The notes under the pieces were generated by a model. That model was not told where the DNA came from. It saw nothing but the letters and a program-made list of their open reading frames with translations, and ran no database searches. Positions 1 through 8,234 of a stretch of 64,000 nt of DNA are shown in pieces. The position numbers and the translations under genes were made by a program. The stretch's first letter is position 1; each line of letters begins with the position of its first letter. The stretch covers positions 649,109-713,108 of the forward strand of contig NZ_LMEH01000002.1 in the NCBI RefSeq assembly GCF_001425325.1, in the 5' to 3' direction. This DNA is from Leifsonia sp. Root1293. Its GTDB lineage: Bacteria > Actinomycetota > Actinomycetes > Actinomycetales > Microbacteriaceae.

Positions 1-670
1 CGGCGCCGAGGAACGCCGGGCCGTAGCTCCCGTCGCCCTGCACTCCCATCGTGTCGAAGAAGACACTGAACTCCTGGTGACGCTGGAAGATGAGCAGGTA
101 GAGACCGACACCGATCACGCCGATGAGCTCGGCGGCGAGGCCGATGCGTGCGACCCGGGCGAGCGACTTCGTGCCGGTGAAGTTGATCACGAGCGCCACG
201 ATGAGGAACGCGAGGGTGATCAGCAGCGTCGAGGTGGAGTTCGCCTCGATGCCGAACAGGCTCGCCGCGAAGCCGGATCCGAACTCGGCGACAGCCGTGA
301 TGGTCACGATCATGGCCCAGATGTAGACCCAAGCGGCCATCCAGGCGTAGCGGCGGCCCCACAGTCGCCGCGTCCACGGATAGATGCCTCCATGGATCGG
401 GTACTGCGACACGACCTCGCCGAACACGAGCGAGACGAGCAGCTGGCCGGCGCCGACGATGATGATCCACCAGATGGACGGCGGTCCGCCGACGCTGAGC
501 GCGAGCGCGAACAGCGAGTAGACGCCCACGAGCGGCGAGAGGTAGGTGAAGCCGAGGGCGAAGTTCGCCCAGAGCGACATCGAGCGGTTGAAGGAGTCCT
601 CGTAGCCGAGAACGCTCAGGTGCTCCTGGTCGGTGATCGCCTCGCGTGGTTGCGGTTCTAGGGACATCAT
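1..670 (-). CDS. APC-superfamily amino-acid/amine permease, 3' end cut by window edge
   Basis: The reading frame is open from an ATG at 670 (a second ATG lies at 667) to the window edge, giving the first 223 residues. After a hydrophilic N-terminus the protein has long hydrophobic segments, including a first helix region 'ANFALGFTYLSPLVGVYSLF' followed by 'QYPIHGGIYPW', an arrangement typical of the N-terminal half of APC permeases (choline/GABA/amino-acid branch). It should import an amino acid or amine by proton or cation symport. It is divergent from the ABC importer at 913, and an inverted repeat lies between them. The same half-site occurs near the semialdehyde dehydrogenase and the GntR regulator, so it may belong to that regulon. 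The substrate cannot be read from the visible part. Confidence 0.8.
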   Translation of the reverse strand, partial: MMSLEPQPREAITDQEHLSVLGYEDSFNRSMSLWANFALGFTYLSPLVGVYSLFALALSVGGPPSIWWIIIVGAGQLLVSLVFGEVVSQYPIHGGIYPWTRRLWGRRYAWMAAWVYIWAMIVTITAVAEFGSGFAASLFGIEANSTSTLLITLAFLIVALVINFTGTKSLARVARIGLAAELIGVIGVGLYLLIFQRHQEFSVFFDTMGVQGDGSYGPAFLGA

Positions 671-752
671 GACCTTTCGGTGAAAGCCGAGAGGAGCCGC
701 GGATGCCGCCGGCATCCGTCACCACCTCACTGTGTGTGCCGCAACGATAGCG

Positions 753-788
753 AATCATCCGGTCGCAAAGCTATAGCGCCGGATGATT
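753..788. promoter_or_regulatory. Inverted repeat, candidate operator between permease and ABC importer
   Basis: 'aatcatccgg' (753-762) is perfectly mirrored by 'ccggatgatt' (779-788) across 16 bases, in the 242-base gap between two divergent transport genes. The half-site TCATCCGG resembles TCATTCGGTC at 6881-6890, in front of the GntR/CoA-transferase promoters. The rest of the 671-912 gap shows no gene. Role as an operator is inference. Confidence 0.45.
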
Positions 789-912
789 GATCTGCGTGCA
801 ACGGAATGTCATCGAATTCGCGCGAACGGGAATGCCTGTGCTGGGCTTGCGGTTTCCTTCGGGGGCGCAGAACTCGCGCCTCCAGCTCCACAGATCGGAA
901 TTCGCTCCTCTC

Positions 913-1722
913 ATGCGTCGCTCACCTCTCGCCGTCCTCGCCGCAGCAGCGGCCGTCGCCATCGCCCTAACCGGGTGCGCCGGATCGTCTGCCGGATCCG
1001 ACTCGGGTTCCGACGGCGGCAACGAGTACGGCCTGGTCACGCCGGGCACCCTGACGGTGGCGACGGAAGGCACCTACCGACCCTTCAGCTTCCACGAGGG
1101 CGGCTCCGGGGACCTCACCGGCTACGACGTCGACATCATCAACGCCGTCGCGAAGAAGCTCGACCTGAAGGTGAAGTTCCAGGAGACCCAGTGGGACGCC
1201 ATCTTCGCCGGACTCGACGCCGGCCGCACCGACCTCATCGCCAACCAGGTGTCCATCAACCCGGAGCGCGAGAAGAAGTACCTCTTCAGCACGCCGTACA
1301 CCTCCTCGCCCGGCGTGCTCGTGGTGAAGGACTCGACGAAGGACATCACCGACTTCGCCGACCTGAAGGGCAAGAAGTCCGCTCAGTCGCTCACGAGCAA
1401 CTGGTATGCCGTCGCCGAGGAGAACGGCGCCGACGTCGAGGCGGTCGAGGGCTGGGCACAGGCGGTCGCCCTGCTCGAGCAGGGTCGCGTCGACGCGACC
1501 ATCAACGACAAGCTGACCTACCTCGACTATGTGAACACCCAGGGCGACAGCGGCATCCGGGTCGCAGCGGAGACCGACGACCCGTCGCTGAGCGCCTTCG
1601 CTCTCGCGAAGGACAAGACCAAGCTCGTCACCGCCATCGACGGGGCCCTCGAAGACCTCGCAGCCGACGGCACCATCGCGTCGATCGGTGAGAAGTACTT
1701 CGGCGCAGACGTCTCGAAGTAG
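913..1722 (+). CDS. Amino-acid ABC transporter substrate-binding lipoprotein (cystine-type)
   Basis: This 269-residue solute-binding protein belongs to the SBP_bac_3 family. The ATG at 913 was chosen because it places a lipoprotein signal at once, with lipobox L-T-G-C and Cys22; the frame is open upstream but encodes no sensible signal. The mature part starts 'LTVATEGTYRPFSFHEG' and contains 'GYDVDIINAVAKKL' and 'GKKSAQSLTSNW', a pattern most like the L-cystine binding proteins TcyA/TcyJ/FliY, although another polar amino acid is possible. No clear Shine-Dalgarno precedes the start. It is followed by its permease (gap 35 bases) and its ATPase, forming a complete importer operon. Confidence 0.88.
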   Translation: MRRSPLAVLAAAAAVAIALTGCAGSSAGSDSGSDGGNEYGLVTPGTLTVATEGTYRPFSFHEGGSGDLTGYDVDIINAVAKKLDLKVKFQETQWDAIFAGLDAGRTDLIANQVSINPEREKKYLFSTPYTSSPGVLVVKDSTKDITDFADLKGKKSAQSLTSNWYAVAEENGADVEAVEGWAQAVALLEQGRVDATINDKLTYLDYVNTQGDSGIRVAAETDDPSLSAFALAKDKTKLVTAIDGALEDLAADGTIASIGEKYFGADVSK

Positions 1723-1757
1723 CCCATGACGGCTGCTCCAGGTTGTAGCCTGCGCTG

Positions 1758-2423
1758 ATGGACGATCGGTTGCAGCTGCTCCTCGACTCGTTCTGGCCGA
1801 TCGTCTGGGGCGGCATCACGGGCACCATCCCGCTGGCGCTCATCTCGTTCGCCATCGGAATCGTGCTGGCGCTCGTCATCGCGCTCATGCGGCTCTCGAA
1901 GAGCCGCGTGCTGTCGGGGATCGCCCGGGTCTACATCTCGATCATCCGCGGCACTCCGTTGCTGGTGCAGCTCTTCGTGATCTTCTACGGCCTTCCGTCG
2001 ATCGGCTGGACCATCGACCCGTGGCCGAGCGCCGTCATCGCATTCTCGCTGAACGTCGGCGGCTACGCGGCCGAGGTGATCCGTGCCGCCATCCTGAGCG
2101 TTCCGAAGGGACAGTGGGAGGCCGGCTACACCATCGGCATGTCGAGCGGACAGACGCTGCGCCGCATCATCCTGCCGCAGGCCGCCCGGGTGGCCGTGCC
2201 GCCGCTGTCGAACACCTTCATCTCGCTGGTCAAGGACACCTCGCTCGCGTCGATCATCCTCGTCACCGAGCTGTTCCGGGTGGCCCAGAACATCGCGGCG
2301 TTCAGCAGCGAGTTCCTGATCGTCTACATGGAGGCCGGCCTGGTGTACTGGCTCATCTGCCTCGTGCTGTCGAGCGGCCAGAGCAGGATCGAGAAGAGAT
2401 TGGACCGCTATGTCGCCCACTGA
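1758..2423 (+). CDS. Amino-acid ABC transporter permease (HisM/TcyB type)
   Basis: This is a 221-residue inner-membrane permease, the usual size for polar amino-acid importers. It has about five hydrophobic helices and the EAA-like loop '[20 protein letters not shown]' that docks onto the ATPase. It begins 35 bases after the binding protein and its end overlaps the ATPase gene by 14 bases, so the three are cotranscribed. '[19 protein letters not shown]' is the conserved N-terminal permease motif of this family. Substrate is assigned through the binding protein, which points to cystine or a related amino acid. Confidence 0.92.
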   Translation: MDDRLQLLLDSFWPIVWGGITGTIPLALISFAIGIVLALVIALMRLSKSRVLSGIARVYISIIRGTPLLVQLFVIFYGLPSIGWTIDPWPSAVIAFSLNVGGYAAEVIRAAILSVPKGQWEAGYTIGMSSGQTLRRIILPQAARVAVPPLSNTFISLVKDTSLASIILVTELFRVAQNIAAFSSEFLIVYMEAGLVYWLICLVLSSGQSRIEKRLDRYVAH

Positions 2424-3180
2424 CGATCCCCTGCTCACGGTCTCGGCGCTGCGCAAGAGCTTTGGCGACAACGAGGTTCTGCGCTCCATCGACCTCGAGG
2501 TGCGCCGCGGCGAGGTCGTCGTGCTCATCGGCCCCAGCGGCTCGGGGAAGACCACCGTCCTGAGGTCGCTGAACGGCCTGGAGACCCCGGACGCCGGAGT
2601 CGTGGCGTTCTCGAACGGTCCGTCGGTCGACTTCTCCCGGCCGGTGGCGAAGGCGGAGCGCGACGCGCTGCGCAATCGCTCGGCGATGGTGTTCCAGCAG
2701 CACAACCTGTTCCCGCACCGCACGGTGCTCGAGAACGTCATCGAGGGGCCCGTGCAGGTGCAGAAGGTGCGCCGGTCGGATGCCGTCGCCCAGGCCGAGG
2801 CGCTGCTGGAGCGTGTCGGCCTCGCCGAGAAGCGTGACGCCTACCCGCATGAGCTCTCCGGAGGTCAGCAGCAGCGGGTCGGCATCGTTCGGGCGCTGGC
2901 GCTCAAGCCCGACCTGCTGCTCTTCGACGAGCCGACCAGTGCGCTGGATCCCGAGCTGGTGGGCGATGTGCTCGGAGTCATGAAGGGGCTGGCCGACGAG
3001 GGCTGGACGATGGTCGTCGTCACGCACGAGCTGAGCTTCGCCCGGCAGGTCGCCGACGAGGTGCTGTTCATGGACGGCGGGGTGATCGTCGAGCGCGGTG
3101 CGCCGGCGGAGTTGTTCACGGCCCCGGCGCACGAGCGCACGCGGAAGTTCCTGGACCGCATCCTGCGGCCGCTCGACTAG
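2410..3180 (+). CDS. Amino-acid ABC transporter ATP-binding protein (GlnQ/TcyC type)
   Basis: This 256-residue cytoplasmic ATPase energises the importer encoded just upstream. It shows a Walker A (GPSGSGKTT), Q-loop (FQQHNLF), ABC signature (LSGGQQQR), Walker B ([12 protein letters not shown]) and H-loop (VVVTHE), all intact. The ATG lies inside the permease 3' end, indicating translational coupling. The stop codon at 3178-3180 is followed within 20 bases by a cluster of long palindromic repeats that could also limit readthrough toward the convergent aldehyde dehydrogenase gene. Confidence 0.95.
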   Translation: MSPTDDPLLTVSALRKSFGDNEVLRSIDLEVRRGEVVVLIGPSGSGKTTVLRSLNGLETPDAGVVAFSNGPSVDFSRPVAKAERDALRNRSAMVFQQHNLFPHRTVLENVIEGPVQVQKVRRSDAVAQAEALLERVGLAEKRDAYPHELSGGQQQRVGIVRALALKPDLLLFDEPTSALDPELVGDVLGVMKGLADEGWTMVVVTHELSFARQVADEVLFMDGGVIVERGAPAELFTAPAHERTRKFLDRILRPLD

Positions 3181-3199
3181 CGCCGCTCGCACGCTCCGC

Positions 3200-3832
3200 C
3201 GTTGGTCGAGTAGCGCCGGTGCGCAACGAGGAGTTCCGCTGGTCGAGTAGTGCCGGCGCGCAGCGACGAGTTCCGTTGGTCGAGTAGTGCCGGCGCGCAG
3301 CGACGACACGTATCGAGACCACCTTCACGGGTGGGCGGATGGTCTCGATACGCCTGCTCGCTTCGCTCGCGGGCTACTCGACCAGCGGGAGGATGCCGTT
3401 GGTCGAGTAGCGCCGGTGCGCAACGAGGAGTTCCGTTGGTCGAGTAGCGCCGGCGCGCAGCGACGACACGTATCGAGACCACCTTCACGGGTCGGCGGGT
3501 GGTCTCGATACGCCTGCTCGCTGCGCTCGCGGGCTACTCGACCGGCGGGGGATGCCGTTGGTCGAGTGGTGCCGGCGCGCAGCTAGGAGTTCCGTTGGTC
3601 GAGTAGTGCCGGCGCGCAGCGACGACACGTATCGAGACCACCTCGGAGTGCCAGGTGATGGTCTCGATACGCCTGCTCGCTGCGCTCGCGGGCTACTCGA
3701 CCAGCGGGGATGCCGTTGGTCGAGTAGTGCCGGCGCGCAGCGACGACACGTATCGAGACCACCTTCACGGGTGGGCGGATGGTCTCGATACGCCTGCTCG
3801 CTGCGCTCGCGGGCTACTCGACCAGCGGGGGG
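3200..3832. repeat. Cluster of long palindromic REP/BIME-like repeats
   Basis: This non-coding stretch between two convergent genes contains four imperfect inverted-repeat units at about 3276-3388, 3436-3548, 3596-3709 and 3716-3830. Each has a left arm of about 43 bases running from 'ggtcgagtag' to 'tatcgagacc', a 20-30 base centre, and a right arm running from 'ggtctcgatacg' to 'ctactcgacc'. Four extra left-arm starts occur at about 3203, 3241, 3401 and 3560. Units 2 and 3 each start about 160 bases after the previous one and unit 4 about 120 bases after unit 3, often joined by 'gatgccgttggtcgag'. Diverged copies recur at 12457, 15811, 29557 and 31385. The open frames across it are compositional. 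The repeats resemble elements common in Microbacteriaceae. A bidirectional terminator role is plausible. Confidence 0.9.
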
Positions 3833-3852
3833 AGGGCGGCGGGGCCGGGGCG

Positions 3853-5220
3853 TCAGCCGACGCGGATGAGCTTCTTGTTCACGAACTCGTCGGCGCCGAG
3901 GCGACCCATCTCACGACCGGTGCCGGAACGCTTGACGCCGCCGAAGGGAAGCTCGACCCCGTCGGCGAGGACGACGTTGACGAACACCATGCCGGCCTCG
4001 ATGCGATCGGCGACCCGTGCGGCCTGGTCGGCATCCGTCGTGTAGACGTAGGAGCCCAAGCCGAAGGGGGTGTCGTTGGCCAGTTCGACCGCGGCCTCCT
4101 CGGACTCCACCCTGTAGACGGATGCCACGGGGCCGAAGAACTCCTCGTGGTAGGCGTCGGCGTCGCGGGAGATGTCGGTGAGCACCACGGGTGCGAAGTA
4201 GTTGCCGCTGCGCTGGCCCGTGGCGTGCACCGTGACGCCCTGGGCTGCGGCGCGGTCGAGCTGGTCCTGCAGGCGGTCTGCCGCAGCAGCGGAGGAGAGC
4301 GGGCCGAGCTTGCTCTCCTCCGAGGTCGGGTCGCTCGGCTGGGTGGCAGCGAAGCTCGCCGTGAGCTTGGCGACGAAGTCCTCGTAGAGGTCGTCGATCA
4401 CGATGAAGCGCTTGGCCGCGTTGCACGACTGGCCGGTGTTGTCGAGGCGCGCGGCGGCCGCGTCCTCCACGACCTTGTCGAGGTCGTCGGTGCTGAGAAG
4501 CACGAACGGGTCGGATCCACCGAGCTCGAGCACGACCTTCTTGAGGTTGCGGCCGGCGATCTCGGCGACGGCGGCACCGGCGCGCTCCGATCCGGTGAGA
4601 GAGACTCCCTGCACACGGCGGTCGGCGATGACGGTCTCGATCTGCTCGTTCGTCGCGTAGATGTTGACGTAGGCGCCCTCGGGGAAGCCAGCGTCGGAGA
4701 AGATCTTCTCGATGGCCGCAGCCGACTCGGGGCACTGCGGGGCGTGCTTGAGCAGGATGGTGTTGCCGATGATCAGGTTGGGGCCGGCGAAGCGGGCGAC
4801 CTGGTAGTACGGGAAGTTCCACGGCATGATGCCGAGCAGCACGCCCAGCGAGCTGCGACGGATGACGGCGCTGCCCTCTCCGGCCAGCAGCTTGACGGGT
4901 TCGTCGGCCAGCACGTCGGGGGAGATGTCGGCGTAGTAGGCGTAGATGTCAGCGGCGAAGTCGACCTCGCCGAGGGCCTGCTCGATGGGCTTGCCCATCT
5001 CGCGCACGATGATCTTGGCGAGTTCCTCGCGACGTTCGGTGTGCAGTTCGCTCACGCGGCGGATGAGCGTTGCGCGCTCGGCGGGACTCGTGGAGCGCGC
5101 CCATCCGGAGTGTGCGGCATCCGCCGAGGCGATGGCGGCCTTCAGCGCCTCATCGGTGATCGTGGGGTAACTCTGGACGGTCTCCCCGGTTGCCGGATCG
5201 ATCACTGCGTAGTCGGTCAT
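3853..5220 (-). CDS. gabD: Succinate-semialdehyde dehydrogenase-type aldehyde dehydrogenase
   Basis: This 455-residue NAD(P)-dependent aldehyde dehydrogenase should oxidise a C4 or C5 dicarboxylic semialdehyde to the diacid. The catalytic Asn135 (PWNF), Glu232 (LELGG) and Cys266 (TGQSCNAAK) are all present, and the sequence 'LGGSDPFVLL' is typical of actinobacterial GabD-type enzymes. The length matches the family. It starts at an ATG (5220) and is preceded by a site resembling the operator candidates at 753 and 6881, close to the Cache/GntR pair transcribed in the same direction. Given the glutaryl-CoA operon nearby, glutarate semialdehyde is as plausible a substrate as succinate semialdehyde. 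Confidence 0.88.
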   Translation of the reverse strand: MTDYAVIDPATGETVQSYPTITDEALKAAIASADAAHSGWARSTSPAERATLIRRVSELHTERREELAKIIVREMGKPIEQALGEVDFAADIYAYYADISPDVLADEPVKLLAGEGSAVIRRSSLGVLLGIMPWNFPYYQVARFAGPNLIIGNTILLKHAPQCPESAAAIEKIFSDAGFPEGAYVNIYATNEQIETVIADRRVQGVSLTGSERAGAAVAEIAGRNLKKVVLELGGSDPFVLLSTDDLDKVVEDAAAARLDNTGQSCNAAKRFIVIDDLYEDFVAKLTASFAATQPSDPTSEESKLGPLSSAAAADRLQDQLDRAAAQGVTVHATGQRSGNYFAPVVLTDISRDADAYHEEFFGPVASVYRVESEEAAVELANDTPFGLGSYVYTTDADQAARVADRIEAGMVFVNVVLADGVELPFGGVKRSGTGREMGRLGADEFVNKKLIRVG

Positions 5221-5320
5221 GCCAGTCCCTTCGTGACGAGAACGTGCTGGATGCGGATCCGCGGTGGCGCCGCGTCACTGCCTGCACGAGGATCAGCCTA
5301 AATCACTGGCCGCCAGAAAA

Positions 5321-5338
5321 CATCCGGTTTGCAATGAT
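5321..5338. promoter_or_regulatory. Candidate operator upstream of gabD
   Basis: On the minus strand the word TCATT-N7-GGATG occurs here, with the same spacing as at 6881-6897. On the plus strand 'catccggtttgcaatg' resembles 'catccggtcgcaaag' at 756-770. It sits about 100 bases before the gabD start. A binding site for the neighbouring GntR regulator is an inference. Confidence 0.35.
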
Positions 5339-6061
5339 TCAGAGCAGGCGATCGATCGCGAGCGGAGTCCCGGCGCAGACGAACCGTTCGGCGACGCTGC
5401 TGACGAGAGCTCCCGGCTGGGCGACGGCGTCGGTCGAGATGATGACCCTCCCATCGGCGTTCACCAGGGCGAGCGGCTCGTCGATGAGCAGCAGCAGGGG
5501 CAGGAGTTCACGCTCCAGGCGGCGCACCGCGATGTCGGCGCCGACGACGCCCAGCATCCGTTCTCCGAGCGTCACCGGCATGGTCAGCGTGAGGATGTAG
5601 TCGCAGGTGCAGAGGTGATCGACATAGGGACCCGTGACATGGGTCGCCTGCGTCTCGGCCGGCGTCGCGTACCACTCGAGGGCGCGCACGTCCCGCAGGT
5701 ACTCGGCATGGGATCGGGTGGTGAGGTCGAGGCGGGTGGGCTCCGTCGTGCTGCCGAAGAGGGGCCCGGCGTCGAGGGGGCCGAGCCACCAGGCGAAGCG
5801 CACGGCGCGCCCGGCGACGACGCCGGGGGCGGCGATGAAGCCGGCTCCGACGAGGAGAGGGTTGTCCCGAACGAGTTCCGGAAGCACCCGCGACGAGACG
5901 AGATCGTCGACGGATGCCGACGACGACGGCACGGCGGCATCCGCGAGCAGGTGCACGACCTCCTCGCGCCAGCCGGCGAGTTGCTCGAAGACACCGGAGA
6001 ACAGCTCGCTGACGGCGGCGGCGCACTGCTCAGGCGACGTCGTCGGCAGGGTGGCGGTCAC
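5339..6061 (-). CDS. Cache/PDC-like ligand-sensor protein paired with GntR regulator
   Basis: This 240-residue protein has no signal peptide or obvious membrane helix. It has the PDC/Cache fold pattern: a helical N-terminus, then 'PLLVGAGFIAAPG', an aromatic stretch 'FAWWLGP', 'VTGPYVDHLCTCDYILTLTMPV' and 'LGVVGADIAV', the last two typical of the second half of Cache sensors. Such stand-alone cytoplasmic Cache proteins occur next to GntR regulators in actinobacteria. Its start lies 32 bases inside the 3' end of the GntR gene, so the two are translationally coupled. I infer that it senses a small carboxylate or amino acid and modulates the regulator. No enzyme motif was found. Confidence 0.72.
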   Translation of the reverse strand: MTATLPTTSPEQCAAAVSELFSGVFEQLAGWREEVVHLLADAAVPSSSASVDDLVSSRVLPELVRDNPLLVGAGFIAAPGVVAGRAVRFAWWLGPLDAGPLFGSTTEPTRLDLTTRSHAEYLRDVRALEWYATPAETQATHVTGPYVDHLCTCDYILTLTMPVTLGERMLGVVGADIAVRRLERELLPLLLLIDEPLALVNADGRVIISTDAVAQPGALVSSVAERFVCAGTPLAIDRLL

Positions 6062-6845
6062 GGCGCACCTCCTCGCGGTGCAGGCGGGTCTTCGCGGCGA
6101 GCAGCCCTTCGGCGAGCGTCTGGACCATGGCCGAGACCAGCTCGCGCGCCACCGCCGGAGCGTGGGCGCTCACGGCGGCCGCGATGGCCGTGCTGGTGCT
6201 GAGCACCGACACGCGGGTCTCGTCGTCATCGAGCGCGAGGAGCAGGAGAGGTCCGAACTCGGCCTGCACCCGGATCTGCTCACGAACCAGGCGCGCCGAC
6301 TGGCTGAGCACGGCCAGTTCGAGGAACAGCCCGCCGATGTCGAAACGCGCAGCGGCCGCCGTGGCGACGTCGATGCCCGCGACCTGGGCGGCCAGGCGCT
6401 CACCCTCGGCATCCGTCGCCCGCACGGCAGCACGCTCGGCGCAGCCGGCCAGGATGGTCGCGAAGTAGACCGCCATGTCGGAGAGCTCGACCTGCGTGAG
6501 GGCGTGCAGCCTGGCGTCGAGCAGCCCGCCGTGCAGGGCGTCGCCGGTGACGAAGCTCCCGCCCTCGCGGCCGCGGCGCGTCTCGACCAGTCCGGCGTCG
6601 CGCAGGATGCCGAGACCCTCCCTCACGGTGATGAGGGCGACACCGAACCGCCGGGAGAGGTCGGGCTCGCTGGGCAGGCGCTCGCCCGGAGCGAGCACAC
6701 CGAGGATGATGGCGTCGGTCAGCCGCTGGGCCACCTGTTCGGAGCGGCCGGTGTCGGCCAGCTGCGCGAAGATCGCCTCGCGAGCGGCTGATCCGACCCG
6801 CGGAGCCTGCGACTGCGCCCTCCCCTGTGAATCGCCCATGGCCAT
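6030..6845 (-). CDS. GntR-family (FadR-like) transcriptional regulator
   Basis: This 271-residue regulator has an N-terminal winged helix at about residues 30-100, with the classic 'GERLPSEPDLSRRFGVALITVREGLGILRDAGLVETRRGR' region (shown here as the family signature) followed by an all-helical effector domain. The frame is open far upstream; ATG at 6845 was chosen because 'AGGG' precedes it and it leaves a short divergent promoter toward the CoA-transferase. The next ATG at 6839 is an alternative. It is the first gene of an operon with the Cache protein and possibly gabD. The repeated TCATYC/GGATGA words around its promoter are candidate binding sites for autoregulation and for control of the divergent operon. 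Confidence 0.88.
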   Translation of the reverse strand: MAMGDSQGRAQSQAPRVGSAAREAIFAQLADTGRSEQVAQRLTDAIILGVLAPGERLPSEPDLSRRFGVALITVREGLGILRDAGLVETRRGREGGSFVTGDALHGGLLDARLHALTQVELSDMAVYFATILAGCAERAAVRATDAEGERLAAQVAGIDVATAAAARFDIGGLFLELAVLSQSARLVREQIRVQAEFGPLLLLALDDDETRVSVLSTSTAIAAAVSAHAPAVARELVSAMVQTLAEGLLAAKTRLHREEVRRDRHPADDVA

Positions 6846-6852
6846 CACCCTA

Positions 6853-6898
6853 ACCGAATGGAGGGCTGGCCCTCCCAAAATCATTCGGTCTAGGATGA
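6853..6898. promoter_or_regulatory. Divergent promoter region with nested inverted repeats
   Basis: 'accgaatg' (6853-6860) is mirrored by 'cattcggt' (6882-6889). Between them lies a perfect stem 'ggagggc' (6860-6866) / 'gccctcc' (6869-6875). Overlapping the right side is the dyad TCATTC-N6-GGATGA (6881-6898). This 84-base space separates the GntR gene from the CoA-transferase operon, an ideal place for an operator controlling both. Confidence 0.5.
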
Positions 6899-6929
6899 AT
6901 TGAAATCGGGTACATGCGAAGGCGGATGG

Positions 6930-8234
6930 ATGACCAGCGACGACGGGGAACGGCGAGGGCCGCTCTCCGGCGTGCGCGTCGCGGACTTCTCCCGGGTGCT
7001 CGCCGGTCCATACGCCACGATGATGCTCGCCGACTTCGGTGCCGACGTCGTGAAGATCGAGTCTCCGGCCGGTGATGACACCCGCTCGTGGGCTCCCCCC
7101 GTCGACGCCTCCGGCGCCTCCACCTACTTCGCCGGCGTCAATCGCAACAAGCGCTCGGTGGTGCTGGATCTGGCGACGGATGCCGGCCTCGCCGAAGCTC
7201 GACGGCTGGCGTTCTCCGCCGACGTGGTCGTCGAGAACTTCAGGCCAGGGGTGATGGAACGCTTCGGTCTCGACTTCGAGGCCGTGAGGTCGGCGAACCC
7301 GAGCGTCGTCTACTGCTCGATCACCGGCTTCGGCGCCGGTGACGGGGCCGCGCTGCCCGGCTACGACCTCCTCGTTCAGGCCGTCGGGGGGCTCATGAGC
7401 GTCACCGGGGCGCGGGACGGCGAGCCGACGAAGGCCGGCGTCGCCCTGGTGGACGTGCTCACCGGGATGAACGCGCTGTCTGGCATCCTCTTGGCTCTGC
7501 GTTCGCGGGATGCCGCCCACGGACGTGCCGGCTCCGGCTCGCTCCCGCCCGCGGGGTCACTCCCGCCCGCGGGGTCGCTCCCGGCCTCGGGGTCGCTCGT
7601 GCAGGTCGACCTCCTCTCCAGCCTCCTCTCCGGCCTCGTCAACCAGGCATCGAGCACCTTGGCCACGGGCATCCCGCCCCAGAGGATGGGGAACGCGCAT
7701 CCGAGCATCGCCCCCTACGAGTCCTTCCGTGCAGCCGACCGCGATCTCGTGATCGCCGTCGGCAACGACAGGCAGTTCCGGGCGTTGGCCGGCGTGTTGG
7801 AATCGCTCTCCGGCAGCGCTGCTTCCGGTGATCCGATCGGCGACGATCCGCGGTTCGCCACGAACCCTCTGAGGGTCGCCCACCGCGATGAACTGCGCTC
7901 CATCATGGAGCTGCACCTGCGCACGGCTCCGGCCGCCGACTGGGTCGCCCAGCTGAGCGCGGTCGGTGTGCCGGGCGGACTCGTCAACGACATCGGCGAG
8001 GCCATCGACTTCGCCGAGGCGCTCGGGCTCTCGCCGGTCGTCGAGATCGATCGCAGTCGCTCCATCGCCAATCCCATCCATCTCGCCGGCGACCCGGCCG
8101 GCTACGCTTCGGGGCCGCCGCGGCTCGGCGAGCACGACGGCGCCGACTGGCTCGACGCGGCGGACGCCAACGCGTCGGCCGCGGCATCCGTCACCGAACC
8201 GCCTCTCGAATCCAGCACCGAAGGAAGAGCATGA
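6930..8234 (+). CDS. Class III (CaiB/BaiF) CoA-transferase, probable succinyl-CoA:glutarate CoA-transferase
   Basis: This 434-residue family III CoA-transferase should activate a dicarboxylate using succinyl-CoA or another CoA donor. It shows 'LAGPYATMMLADFGADVVKIE' (CoA-binding N-terminus) and the catalytic Asp146 in 'GYDLLVQAVGG'. The ATG at 6930 was chosen because 'gaagg' lies seven bases upstream; a TTG at 6900 is less likely. It overlaps the glutaryl-CoA dehydrogenase gene by ATGA. This pairing matches the known CoA-transferase/GcdH arrangement of glutarate catabolism and human SUGCT, so glutarate is the favoured acceptor. An odd feature is a six-residue repeat (S-L-P-P-A-G) inserted near residues 204-222. 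Confidence 0.85.
   Translation: MTSDDGERRGPLSGVRVADFSRVLAGPYATMMLADFGADVVKIESPAGDDTRSWAPPVDASGASTYFAGVNRNKRSVVLDLATDAGLAEARRLAFSADVVVENFRPGVMERFGLDFEAVRSANPSVVYCSITGFGAGDGAALPGYDLLVQAVGGLMSVTGARDGEPTKAGVALVDVLTGMNALSGILLALRSRDAAHGRAGSGSLPPAGSLPPAGSLPASGSLVQVDLLSSLLSGLVNQASSTLATGIPPQRMGNAHPSIAPYESFRAADRDLVIAVGNDRQFRALAGVLESLSGSAASGDPIGDDPRFATNPLRVAHRDELRSIMELHLRTAPAADWVAQLSAVGVPGGLVNDIGEAIDFAEALGLSPVVEIDRSRSIANPIHLAGDPAGYASGPPRLGEHDGADWLDAADANASAAASVTEPPLESSTEGRA
7541..7594 (+). repeat. 18-bp tandem repeat, three copies, inside the CoA-transferase gene
   Basis: Three 18-base units (7541-7558, 7559-7576, 7577-7594) related to 'gctcccgcccgcggggtc' encode successive six-residue S-L-P-P-A-G units. 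They lie in a surface-loop-like region that is not conserved in family III CoA-transferases. The copies keep the reading frame; the third differs slightly. Replication slippage is the likely origin. Confidence 0.85.

Noticed and set aside
77-661. 194-codon plus-strand open frame at the left end
   Set aside because: The minus strand encodes a clear permease with membrane helices; the plus frame is an acidic/Arg-rich shadow.
3200-3832. CRISPR array
   Set aside because: The repeated units are long palindromes with similar inner sequences, there are no short unique spacers of constant length, and no cas gene is nearby.
3177-3869. Several short open frames on both strands within the repeat cluster
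   Set aside because: They translate the palindromic repeats (R-Y-S-T-N-G type peptides) and repeat with the DNA unit; no protein signal is seen.
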